A DNA stretch of 64,000 bases from Afipia sp. (lineage in GTDB: Bacteria > Pseudomonadota > Alphaproteobacteria > Rhizobiales > Xanthobacteraceae), in NCBI GenBank assembly GCA_016201045.1, contig JACQDM010000007.1:124001-188000 (forward strand), read 5' to 3'. Shown one piece after another: positions 56,189-64,000 of the stretch. A program made the translations under genes and the position numbers. The notes below the pieces were generated by a model. That model was not told the DNA's origin, ran no database searches, and worked only from the letters and a program-made list of their open reading frames with translations. Every line of letters begins with the position of its first letter. Position 1 is the first letter of the stretch.

Positions 56189-57187
56189 TCAATCGAGGTG
56201 GAATTTTTCGAACTGACGGTGTTCGGCCTTGATGTAGCGCACGGTTCCGGTGACAGAGCGCATCACGACGGTTTCAGTCTCGATGACATTCTTGCGGAAC
56301 TTGACGCCCGACAACAGTGAGCCATCCGTGACGCCGGTTGCTGCAAATAGACAATCGCCCTTCGCCATGTCCTCGATGCCGTACACCATCTTGGGATCGG
56401 TCACGCCCATCTTTTTTGCGCGCTCGCGTTTTTCATCCGAGTCGAGAATGAGACGGCACTGCATCTGCCCGCCGATGCAACGAAGTGCTGCGGCGGCAAG
56501 CACGCCCTCGGGTGCGCCGCCAGTGCCCATGTAGATATCGACGCCGGTGTTGACCGGATCGGCGGTATGGATCACGCCGGCAACGTCACCGTCGGTGATG
56601 AGGCGGACGGCTGCGCCGGTGCCGCGAACGGCATTGATGATGTCGGCGTGACGCGGGCGATCCAGAACGAGCGCGGTAATCGCCGATGGATGCACGTCCT
56701 TGGCTTTTGCAAGGCGGCGAATGTTGTCTGCCGGAGGCGCATCGAGATCGATAACGTCCTTTGCATAACCCGGACCGATCGCAATTTTTTGCATGTAGAC
56801 GTCCGGCGCGTTCAACAGCGTACCGCCTTCGGCCATCGCCATCGTCGCAATCGCGCCCGGCATATTCTTGGCGCAAAGCGTCGTGCCTTCGAGCGGGTCG
56901 ACGGCGATATCGACAAGCGGTCCGCCTTCCGCGCCCACTTTCTCGCCGATGTAAAGCATCGGCGCCTCGTCGCGCTCGCCCTCGCCGATCACAACGGTGC
57001 CTTGAATTGGAATCTTGTTCAGCTCACGCCGCATCGCATCGACGGCGGCTTGATCCGCAGCCTTCTCATTGCCGTGGCCGCGAAGGCGCGCAGCCGAAAC
57101 AGCAGCCCGCTCGGTCACGCGAACGATTTCCAGAGTCAGAATGCGCTCCAGCAATAGCTGCGGCGGAACGGAAATCGTCACGGACAT
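56189..57187 (-). CDS. glpX: Fructose-1,6-bisphosphatase class II
   Basis: A 332-residue GlpX. Motifs are GEGERDEAPMLYIGE, VDPLEGTT and TDGDVAGVI. The ATG at 57187 has AGGAG seven bases before it. It serves gluconeogenesis and, in autotrophic relatives, the Calvin cycle; both are possible here. Adjacent to hom, a gene order common in this family. Confidence 0.96.
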   Translation of the reverse strand: MSVTISVPPQLLLERILTLEIVRVTERAAVSAARLRGHGNEKAADQAAVDAMRRELNKIPIQGTVVIGEGERDEAPMLYIGEKVGAEGGPLVDIAVDPLEGTTLCAKNMPGAIATMAMAEGGTLLNAPDVYMQKIAIGPGYAKDVIDLDAPPADNIRRLAKAKDVHPSAITALVLDRPRHADIINAVRGTGAAVRLITDGDVAGVIHTADPVNTGVDIYMGTGGAPEGVLAAAALRCIGGQMQCRLILDSDEKRERAKKMGVTDPKMVYGIEDMAKGDCLFAATGVTDGSLLSGVKFRKNVIETETVVMRSVTGTVRYIKAEHRQFEKFHLD

Positions 57188-57242
57188 CAATCAACTCCTA
57201 AAGCTCATTTGCCGCCTAACCTGCGCAGCGGCGGACAACCTA

Positions 57243-58565
57243 TCAGTTCTTCTCGATCCGGATCACCTGCGGGCGTCCGGTTATCACCCGATCTTGCTGC
57301 ACAGCTTGCAACGCGCGGTGTACGGCATCTTCCGTCGTCGCGTAAGTGATCAAAATCACCGGAACCGGAGCCGGTTTGCCGTTTTTGCCTATCAGATCGA
57401 GTGCGCCATCCGGATGACGCTGCACAATCGATTCAATCGATATTTTCTGTTCAGCGAGGCGGGTTGCGATGGTCGCTGCCGTACCTGCAAGATCACGCGC
57501 CATCAGGCGGATATAGTAGCCGCCCTCATGGCGCTTCATCGGAGCTTTCGTGGTCGCCTTCAATTTATCGATGGGGCGCCCGAACGGCAGCGCGCGAATG
57601 CCACGCGCCACGTCCGCAATATCCGCGACGACCGCCGATGCGGTCGCGGCGCCGCCAGCCCCCGGGCCAACAAGCGTGATCGGAGGAATTCCCTCACCGT
57701 CGATCGTCACCGCATTTGTGACGCCCATGACCTGCGCAATCGAAGACGAACGCGGCACCATCGTCGGGTGCACCCGCTGTTCGATTCCGGTCTCGGTCTT
57801 CACGGCGACGCCAAGCAGTTTGACGCGATAGCCAAGCTCTTCGGCGGCGCGCAGATCCTCTGGCGCAATCGACGAAATGCCTTCCACATAGACGGCGTTC
57901 TGGTTGACCTTGGTTCCGAACGCCAGACTCGCAAGGATCGAGAGTTTCTGCGCAGTATCGTGGCCATCGACATCGAATGACGGATTTGCTTCCGCGTAGC
58001 CGAGACGTTGCGCGTCCTTGAGACACTCGGCGAACGAAAGCCCTTCCCGCTCCATCCGCGTCAGGATGTAGTTGCATGTACCGTTGAGGATGCCATAGAC
58101 GCGATTGATGCTCGTGCCCGCAAGCCCTTCTCGCAGCGTCTTGATAACGGGAATTGCAGCACCGACTGCCGCCTCGAAATTCAATGCGCCGCCATGCTTC
58201 TCGGCGAGCGCCGCAAGCCGCGACCCGTGCTTGGCGATCAAAGCCTTGTTGGCGGTGACGACCGACTTGCCGTTTTGCAGCGCTGCTTCGATTGCCGATA
58301 ACGCCGGCTCGCCCGAGCCGCCCATCAATTCGACAAAGCAATCGATCTTCGGGTCATTCGCTAACGCCAACGGACTCTTCGCCCAATCGGCTTTCTTCAG
58401 ATCGAGCCCGCGCTTCTTGACCTTGGAACGCGCCGTTACAGCAACAACACGGATACCGCGCCCGCAACGCGCGTACAGCGTTCGGCTCTGGCTTTCGATG
58501 AGGCGAACAACCTCGGCACCCACGGTACCGAGACCCGCAATGCCCACTTTGAGTGGTGCGACCAT
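57243..58565 (-). CDS. hom: Homoserine dehydrogenase
   Basis: A 440-residue enzyme: nucleotide motif GIAGLGTVGAEV, the core VTANKALIAKHG, the catalytic region GYAEANPSFDVDGHDTAQKL, and a C-terminal ACT domain (YYIRLMARDLAG onward) for threonine feedback. It makes homoserine in the Thr/Met pathway. 55 bases upstream of glpX. Confidence 0.96.
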   Translation of the reverse strand: MVAPLKVGIAGLGTVGAEVVRLIESQSRTLYARCGRGIRVVAVTARSKVKKRGLDLKKADWAKSPLALANDPKIDCFVELMGGSGEPALSAIEAALQNGKSVVTANKALIAKHGSRLAALAEKHGGALNFEAAVGAAIPVIKTLREGLAGTSINRVYGILNGTCNYILTRMEREGLSFAECLKDAQRLGYAEANPSFDVDGHDTAQKLSILASLAFGTKVNQNAVYVEGISSIAPEDLRAAEELGYRVKLLGVAVKTETGIEQRVHPTMVPRSSSIAQVMGVTNAVTIDGEGIPPITLVGPGAGGAATASAVVADIADVARGIRALPFGRPIDKLKATTKAPMKRHEGGYYIRLMARDLAGTAATIATRLAEQKISIESIVQRHPDGALDLIGKNGKPAPVPVILITYATTEDAVHRALQAVQQDRVITGRPQVIRIEKN

Positions 58566-58588
58566 TGAGTGAAAACCCGCCGGAAGGA

Positions 58589-59806
58589 TTATCGCCGATT
58601 GGCGAGAGGAACCACGTTGTGCAACGAATCGACACCTGTTTCAAGGAAGCGGCGAATGTTGCGCGCCGCCTGACGAATGCGTTGCTCGTTCTCGACCATC
58701 GCAATGCGCACGAAGCCCTCGCCATGCTCGCCGAAGGCTACGCCTGGCGAGACCACGACGCCGCACTTCTCGACCATCAGGGTCGCGAACTGCATCGATC
58801 CGACATCCTTGAATTTCTCCGGCAGCGGGGCCCAAGCAAACATCGATGCTGCAGGCGGCGGAATATCCCAGCCCGCCCGGCCGAACGACTCGACAAGAGC
58901 CTCGCGGCGCTTGCGATACGTGTCGCGCATTTCCTTGATGCAATCCTGCGGCCCGTTGAGCGCCGCAGTGGCCGCGACCTGAACCGGCGTGAACGCACCG
59001 TAGTCGAGATAGGACTTAACGCGGGTCAGCGCGGCGATGATGCGCTCGTTGCCGACCGCAAATCCCATGCGCCAGCCGGCCATCGAGAACGTCTTCGACA
59101 TCGACGTAAATTCGACAGTGACATCCATCGCTCCCGGCACCTGAAGAACCGAAGGCGGCGGGACACCGTCGAAATAAAGTTCGGCGTAAGCAAGATCCGA
59201 CAGGATGAAGATCTCGTGCTTCTTTGCGAAGGCGACAAGGTCCTTGTAGAAATCGAGCGATGCGACATAGGCGGTCGGGTTCGACGGATAACAGGCGATC
59301 ATCGCGATCGGTTTCGGGATTGAATGAATGATCGCGCGCTCCAACGCGCCGAACAACTCAGGCGTCGGCTCGGCTGGTACTGAACGCACCACACCTCCCG
59401 CCATCAGGAATCCGAATGCGTGAATCGGATAACTCGGGTTCGGCACCAGCACGACGTCGCCCGGCGCGGTGATCGCCTGTGCGACGTTCGCAAAACCTTC
59501 TTTGGAGCCAAGCGTCGCGACGATCTGCGTTTCGGGATTGAGTTTCACGCCGAACCGGCGCTCGTAATAAGCGGCCTGCGCGCGGCGAAGTCCGGCGATG
59601 CCCTTCGACGCCGAATAGCGGTCAGTGCGCGGCTTGCCGAGCGTCTCTTTCAGTTTCTCGATGACATGCGGTGGCGTCGGCAGGTCGGGATTGCCCATGC
59701 CCATGTCGATGATATCGGCACCCGCATTGCGCGCGGCAGCCTTGGCTCGATTGACTTGCTCGAACACGTAAGGCGGCAGGCGGCGAATGCGGTAGAATTC
59801 TTCCAT
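58589..59806 (-). CDS. AlaC-like PLP aminotransferase
   Basis: A 405-residue class I/II aminotransferase from the ATG at 59806. Fold-type I motifs are GNPDLPTPPHV, ACYPSNPTAYVAS and the PLP Lys in TSMSKTFSMAGWRMGF. The sequence matches the LL-diaminopimelate/alanine aminotransferase group; in this neighbourhood it is commonly called alaC. It lies 23 bases upstream of hom and is probably cotranscribed. Confidence 0.9.
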   Translation of the reverse strand: MEEFYRIRRLPPYVFEQVNRAKAAARNAGADIIDMGMGNPDLPTPPHVIEKLKETLGKPRTDRYSASKGIAGLRRAQAAYYERRFGVKLNPETQIVATLGSKEGFANVAQAITAPGDVVLVPNPSYPIHAFGFLMAGGVVRSVPAEPTPELFGALERAIIHSIPKPIAMIACYPSNPTAYVASLDFYKDLVAFAKKHEIFILSDLAYAELYFDGVPPPSVLQVPGAMDVTVEFTSMSKTFSMAGWRMGFAVGNERIIAALTRVKSYLDYGAFTPVQVAATAALNGPQDCIKEMRDTYRKRREALVESFGRAGWDIPPPAASMFAWAPLPEKFKDVGSMQFATLMVEKCGVVVSPGVAFGEHGEGFVRIAMVENEQRIRQAARNIRRFLETGVDSLHNVVPLANRR

Positions 59807-60012
59807 TGGTCGGGCTCCGGTGACCGGCAAAGCAGCGAGAGGGGTAGCGCGTTTTTCGCGGCAGCGAAATTCGGTTCGGCGTCGAAAAATGCTTTATTTC
59901 AGCATTTTACCCCGTCGTTAGGGCCGAAATTGCGCGCCCTTTCCCGTGACTTGCCGGTCTGGGACTGAATCGTGGTCTTTTTAGCATGAACCAGACCACG
60001 TCGCATCCATGC

Positions 60013-60312
60013 TCAATTCTTGTCTTTGGCGGCCTTCTGAACGCCAGCGGCCTGCCGGTTACGCGCGGCCACCAGATCCTTTTCGATCTTGTCCTGCTGC
60101 TCCGGTGTGAGAACCGCTTCCGCACGAGGTTCCGGAATATCGTGCACCGCTAGATAGACGCCAGGATCGGCCGGACGAGGTGGCGTATTCGCCGGCAAGC
60201 CAACCACAGGCATATCGGCCATTGGTATCGAGCACGCGGAGAGCGCCGCTCCCATCAATGCAACAGCGAGCGGCTGAATCAGATTCTGAAGAAATCGCCG
60301 GACGGTGCTCAC
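60013..60312 (-). CDS. Hypothetical lipoprotein
   Basis: A 99-residue protein with a lipobox (ALSACS) after a hydrophobic stretch, then a Pro-rich part and a helix (LTPEQQDKIEKDLVAARNRQ). Unknown function. No obvious operon partner; about 200 bases separate it from alaC and the gap before phaC holds nothing I recognise. Confidence 0.75.
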   Translation of the reverse strand: MSTVRRFLQNLIQPLAVALMGAALSACSIPMADMPVVGLPANTPPRPADPGVYLAVHDIPEPRAEAVLTPEQQDKIEKDLVAARNRQAAGVQKAAKDKN

Positions 60313-60569
60313 CGCTGTTTAGTCCTTAAGGGCAATGGCATCCCTGCCTGTTGGCCGGGCATCGCGTGCCGAATGATCGAACATCGTGGAAATCCGTTAA
60401 TTCCCGAACAATACCTACGTCAGATACACGCGCAGGTAAGGCCCGATTATGGCTGGCTTCAAGAAATTCTTGCGATGCAGCAAATTCCGCCGCGGCGGAT
60501 TAACCGATCTCAGCCGTAAGACAATAAAGCATCACAGCGCGGTCGAATTGTGGGTTTATAGTAGCTGCG

Positions 60570-62384
60570 ATGAGCGACGCCGCACCAGAGCAGAAGACAG
60601 ACAACAACGGAGTAGCGAAGGGGTTCGACCCGGAAGCCTTCTCGATCAACCTCGCGCGCGCGCTTGAGAACAGCGGTAAGGCGCTTTCCGCATATTTGAA
60701 GCCGCGGGAGAACGGCGAGATCAAAGATCAGGCCGGAGAACTGACCGAAGTCGTCAAGACGTTCTCTTCAGTAGCCGACTATTGGCTGTCAGACCAAAAG
60801 CGAACCGCCGAGTTGCAAATGAAACTCGGCAAGGCCTATCTCGATTTGTGGGGCAACGCGATGCGTCGCTTCACCGGAGAGCAAGCCAAACCCGTCGCCG
60901 AGCCCTCTCCGCGAGACAAGCGCTTCAGCGATCCGGAGTGGCGCACCAATCACTTCTTCGATTTCGTGATGCAGGCTTACCTGCTGACAACGGATTGGGC
61001 GAACGATCTCGTCAAGAACGCCGAAGGCCTCGACGCACATACCCGCAAGAAGGCGGAATTCTATGTCCAGCAATTTGCCAACGCTCTTTCGCCTTCGAAT
61101 TTCGTGCTGACCAATCCCGAAATTCTGCGCCAAACGCTATCGACCAACGGCGACAATCTTGTGCGCGGCATGAGGATGCTCGCCGAAGATGTCGAAGCGG
61201 GTCGCGGAAATCTCAAAATCCGCCAATCGGCCGCCAATCTTGAAGTCGGCCGCGATCTCGCGTTGACGCCCGGCAAGGTGATCTATCAGAACGACGTGAT
61301 GCAGCTGATTCAGTACAGCCCGTCTACGGAGACGGTGTTGCGCACGCCATTGCTCATCGTTCCACCCTGGATCAACAAGTTCTACATCCTCGACCTGAAC
61401 GCGCAAAAATCCTTCATCAAATGGTGCGTCGATCAGGGCCTCACCGTTTTCGTCATCTCATGGGTCAACCCAGACAAGAAGCTCGGCAATAAGGGCTTCG
61501 ACGACTATATGCGCGAAGGCCCATTGGCCGCGATGGATGCCATCGAACGGGCCACGGGCGAGATGAAAGTCCACACCATGGGCTACTGCGTCGGTGGCAC
61601 GTTGCTGGCGACGACGCTGGCGTGGCTTGCGGAAAAACGGCGCGTGCGTGTCGCGTCCGCGACGTTCCTCGCAGCGCAGGTCGATTTCACGCATGCCGGC
61701 GATCTGCTTGTATTCGTCGACGAAAACCAGATCTCGCTGCTCGAACAGGACATGAAGCAATCGGGCGTACTTGAAGGCAGCAAGATGGCGATGGCTTTCA
61801 ACATGCTGCGCTCGAATGACTTGATCTGGTCTTACGTCGTCAGCAATTATCTCAAGGGCAAAGAGCCGGCTGCATTCGATCTGCTGCACTGGAATTCCGA
61901 CGCCACGCGCATGCCGGCGGCGAATCATTCCTTCTACCTGCGCAACTGTTACCTCGAAAACCGACTGTCGACCGGCACGATGGTGCTCGACAACACCCAG
62001 CTCGATCTGTCGAAGGTCAAGGTGCCGGTCTACAATCTGGCTACGCGCGAAGACCACATCGCGCCTGCGGAATCGGTGCTTTACGGTTCGCAGTTCTTCG
62101 GCGGTCCAGTGAAATACGTTCTGGCAGGATCCGGCCACATCGCAGGCGTCGTCAATCCACCGACGCTCGGCAAATACCAATATTGGACGAACGACAATAT
62201 TCGCGACACAACGCTCACCGAGTGGCTGAAGGGCGCGGAGGAGCACAAGGGTTCATGGTGGCCGGACTGGCGCATTTGGATTGAGGGGATCGACGCCGAA
62301 ACTGTTCCCGCGCGCGAACCTGGCGCAGGGCCGCTCCCCGCTATTGAGGATGCACCGGGCAGCTACGTTCGCGTTCGAGCCTGA
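60570..62384 (+). CDS. phaC: Class I polyhydroxyalkanoate synthase
   Basis: A 604-residue PhaC. The catalytic triad is in place: Cys340 in the lipase-like box GYCVGG, Asp495 in REDHIAP and His523 in GSGHIAG. The N-terminal domain has the class I layout and the length is right. It polymerises 3-hydroxyacyl-CoA into storage granules. It stands apart from phaA/phaB, which is common. Confidence 0.97.
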   Translation: MSDAAPEQKTDNNGVAKGFDPEAFSINLARALENSGKALSAYLKPRENGEIKDQAGELTEVVKTFSSVADYWLSDQKRTAELQMKLGKAYLDLWGNAMRRFTGEQAKPVAEPSPRDKRFSDPEWRTNHFFDFVMQAYLLTTDWANDLVKNAEGLDAHTRKKAEFYVQQFANALSPSNFVLTNPEILRQTLSTNGDNLVRGMRMLAEDVEAGRGNLKIRQSAANLEVGRDLALTPGKVIYQNDVMQLIQYSPSTETVLRTPLLIVPPWINKFYILDLNAQKSFIKWCVDQGLTVFVISWVNPDKKLGNKGFDDYMREGPLAAMDAIERATGEMKVHTMGYCVGGTLLATTLAWLAEKRRVRVASATFLAAQVDFTHAGDLLVFVDENQISLLEQDMKQSGVLEGSKMAMAFNMLRSNDLIWSYVVSNYLKGKEPAAFDLLHWNSDATRMPAANHSFYLRNCYLENRLSTGTMVLDNTQLDLSKVKVPVYNLATREDHIAPAESVLYGSQFFGGPVKYVLAGSGHIAGVVNPPTLGKYQYWTNDNIRDTTLTEWLKGAEEHKGSWWPDWRIWIEGIDAETVPAREPGAGPLPAIEDAPGSYVRVRA

Positions 62385-62552
62385 CGATCACCCCTTCTAT
62401 GAAGCCGCTGCGAATCTTGGGCGATTTTACCAAGTGGATTGTGACCGCCGCAGACAATATGCCGCTGGATTCGACTCTCCGTTGAGGGCAAAAACGGGAC
62501 AAGTTCGATTCACGCGGATTTCTAGCCGCCGGATTATTGAAGGGAAACGCTG

Positions 62553-62951
62553 ATGACTCGTGAATTATTCTGGCTGACGCTGACGGTCATTCTGACTGGC
62601 CTGCTTTGGATACCCTACATTCTCAACCGCTGCCAGATTCGCGGCCTTGGCGGGGCGATGGCCAATCCTTCCCGCAAGGACAAGCCAATGGCCGAATGGG
62701 CCAACCGCATGATGTTCGCGCACGACAACGCTGTCGAAAACCTCGTCATCTTTGCTCCATTGGTTTTGATCCTGAACGCGATCGACTATTCATCGAAATG
62801 GACGGTTCTAGCCTGCGCGGTTTATTTCTGGTCGCGTTTGGCGCACTTGATCGTCTATACAATCGGCGTGCCGGTTCTGCGCACGCTGGCCTTTACTGTC
62901 GGCTTCGCCGCGCAGGCGGTTCTTGCGCTCGGAATTTTCAAGATCGTCTAA
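62553..62951 (+). CDS. MAPEG-family membrane protein
   Basis: A 132-residue protein with four hydrophobic helices and the MAPEG-type turn NRMMFAHDNAVENLVIFAPL. AGGG precedes the ATG. The substrate (glutathione or eicosanoid-like lipid) is unknown for bacterial members. Follows phaC by 168 bases, separate or weakly linked. Confidence 0.85.
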   Translation: MTRELFWLTLTVILTGLLWIPYILNRCQIRGLGGAMANPSRKDKPMAEWANRMMFAHDNAVENLVIFAPLVLILNAIDYSSKWTVLACAVYFWSRLAHLIVYTIGVPVLRTLAFTVGFAAQAVLALGIFKIV

Positions 62952-62968
62952 CTTCTACAGACGAAGCG

Positions 62969-63001
62969 AAAAAGGGACGGCATAGCAGCCGTCCCTTTTT
63001 T
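62969..63001. terminator. Bidirectional terminator between MAPEG gene and argC
   Basis: A 13-bp stem AAAAAGGGACGGC, loop, GCCGTCCCTTTTT, with A tract on one side and T tract on the other, so it can end both convergent transcripts. Confidence 0.92.
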
Positions 63002-63027
63002 AATTTGTCACAAGACAATGATGCAGA

Positions 63028-64000
63028 TCAGGGAAACATGGCCGGCTGATCGATACCGACGCCTTCGTTGAAGCCGAGCATGATGTTCATGTTCTGCACC
63101 GCCTGCCCCGACGCACCTTTGGTCAGATTGTCGAGCGTCGAGACGATGATCGCGCGCCCGGCGATCCGGTCCGCCGTCACACCGATGAACGTCATGTTCG
63201 ATCCCCGCACATGGCGCGATTGCGGCATCTTGCCGAACGGCAACACGTAGACGAACGGTTCCTTCTCGTATTGCTTGACGAGAATCTCGTGCAGGTCTTG
63301 CGCGATCTTGCCCCGCCGTCCCCGCACGTAGATCGTCGAGAAGATGCCGCGATTCATCGGCACCAGATGCGGCGTGAAGCTGACGACAACTTCTTTCCCC
63401 GCAGCTTTCGAGAATTCCTGATCGAGTTCGGACATATGCCGGTGCTGGCCGACGCCGTAGGCGTGGAAACCTTCCGACACTTCCGAGAACAGCATTTCTT
63501 CCTTGGCCGAGCGCCCGGCTCCGGTCATACCGGATTTCGCATCGATGACGATGTCGTCGATCTCGATAGCTTTCGCTTTCAGAAGCGGAATGAGCGGAAG
63601 CTGCGCGCAGGTCGTGTAACAGCCGGGATTGGCGACGAGCCGCGCTTTTCTGATGTCACGTCTGTAGATTTCCGAAAGCCCGTAGACAGCTTCCTTCTGC
63701 AGTTCGAGCGCGTGGTGCTCGTGCCCGTACCATTTCGCATAGGCGGCAGGGTCTTCCAGCCGAAAATCAGCTGACAAGTCGACAACCTTCGTCTCGGGTG
63801 CCTTAGCGAGCAACTCCTTCAAAACCTTCTGCGTGGTCGCGTGCGGCAGCGCGCAGAACACCAGATCGAGTTTTGCATTCGCCCAATCGACTTCTTCGAT
63901 GGTCACAAGCCGTGGCAGATCGTAAGGTGCAAACTGCGGAAATACGTCGCCCATCGACTGGCCCGCGCGGCGGTCGGCGGTGAGCACCGCAAGCTCCATG
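63028..64000 (-). CDS. argC: N-acetyl-gamma-glutamyl-phosphate reductase (partial, N-terminus outside the window)
   Basis: About 323 residues visible of an ArgC that continues past the right edge; the missing part holds the dinucleotide-binding start. Catalytic Cys lies in VANPGCYTTCAQLPL; KSGMTGAGRSAKEE and GQHRHMSEL are typical. It carries out the third step of arginine biosynthesis. The apparent start at 63999 is an internal Met. Confidence 0.95.
   Translation of the reverse strand, partial: MELAVLTADRRAGQSMGDVFPQFAPYDLPRLVTIEEVDWANAKLDLVFCALPHATTQKVLKELLAKAPETKVVDLSADFRLEDPAAYAKWYGHEHHALELQKEAVYGLSEIYRRDIRKARLVANPGCYTTCAQLPLIPLLKAKAIEIDDIVIDAKSGMTGAGRSAKEEMLFSEVSEGFHAYGVGQHRHMSELDQEFSKAAGKEVVVSFTPHLVPMNRGIFSTIYVRGRRGKIAQDLHEILVKQYEKEPFVYVLPFGKMPQSRHVRGSNMTFIGVTADRIAGRAIIVSTLDNLTKGASGQAVQNMNIMLGFNEGVGIDQPAMFP

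Overview
The window looks like chromosome of an alphaproteobacterium of the Bradyrhizobiaceae (Afipia, Nitrobacter, Rhodopseudomonas or Bradyrhizobium relatives). This rests on the look of the housekeeping block on the right (argC, class I phaC, hom, glpX, recJ, epmA/epmB/efp), on small secreted proteins of a kind typical of that family, and on a SigF/NrsF pair. No species can be named from sequence alone.

Three blocks are visible. (1) Positions 1 to about 30.5 kb form a heavy-metal resistance island. On the minus strand lies a Zn/Cd/Co-type operon (czcC, czcB, a PII-like gene, czcA, a small periplasmic protein and a Zn/Cd P-type ATPase that runs off the left edge). Next come a SigF-type ECF sigma factor with its NrsF anti-sigma factor, and a Cu/Ag-type cusCBA operon. 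A MerR-type regulator follows, divergent from a 27-residue Cys-motif microprotein. A periplasmic copper operon comes next (outer-membrane factor, multicopper oxidase, cupredoxin, FemAB-like protein, CusF). Last is csoR, divergent from copA and followed by small membrane and DUF305 proteins. The island ends with a P4-type integrase beside a fragment of tRNA-Glu.

(2) Positions 30,560 to 45,034 are a second integrated element of about 14.5 kb. It is bounded by a perfect 44-bp direct repeat equal to the 3' end of tRNA-Glu. It carries its own integrase, an excisionase-like protein, a RepA-like ATPase with nearby TTCCAACC repeats, and a small-terminase-like protein. It also has a 1089-residue virion-type lytic transglycosylase protein, an SRAP protein, several orphan secreted proteins, and a ribbon-helix-helix / three-helix membrane protein / HEPN-like operon. 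I see no capsid, portal, tail or large terminase gene, so it is a satellite or a decayed prophage. Because it lies between tRNA-Glu and the metal island's integrase, the two elements look like successive insertions at one tRNA gene.

(3) From 45 kb to the right end is ordinary chromosome: intact tRNA-Glu, a cyclase-family hydrolase, an HdeD-like protein, the epmB-epmA/efp elongation-factor-P modification set, two peptidoglycan hydrolases, recJ, a haloacid dehalogenase, a GNAT protein, glpX, hom, an AlaC-like aminotransferase, phaC, a MAPEG protein and argC, which is cut by the right edge.

The island genes form a layered metal defence. P-type ATPases export Cu+ and Zn2+/Cd2+ from the cytoplasm, two or three tripartite pumps move metal across the envelope, and the multicopper oxidase, cupredoxin and CusF handle periplasmic copper. 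CsoR, MerR-type and SigF regulators each have a recognisable DNA site. The observations most worth following are the MerR-controlled microprotein, the exact SigF promoter pair, the PII gene inside the czc operon, and the RHH/TM/HEPN module.
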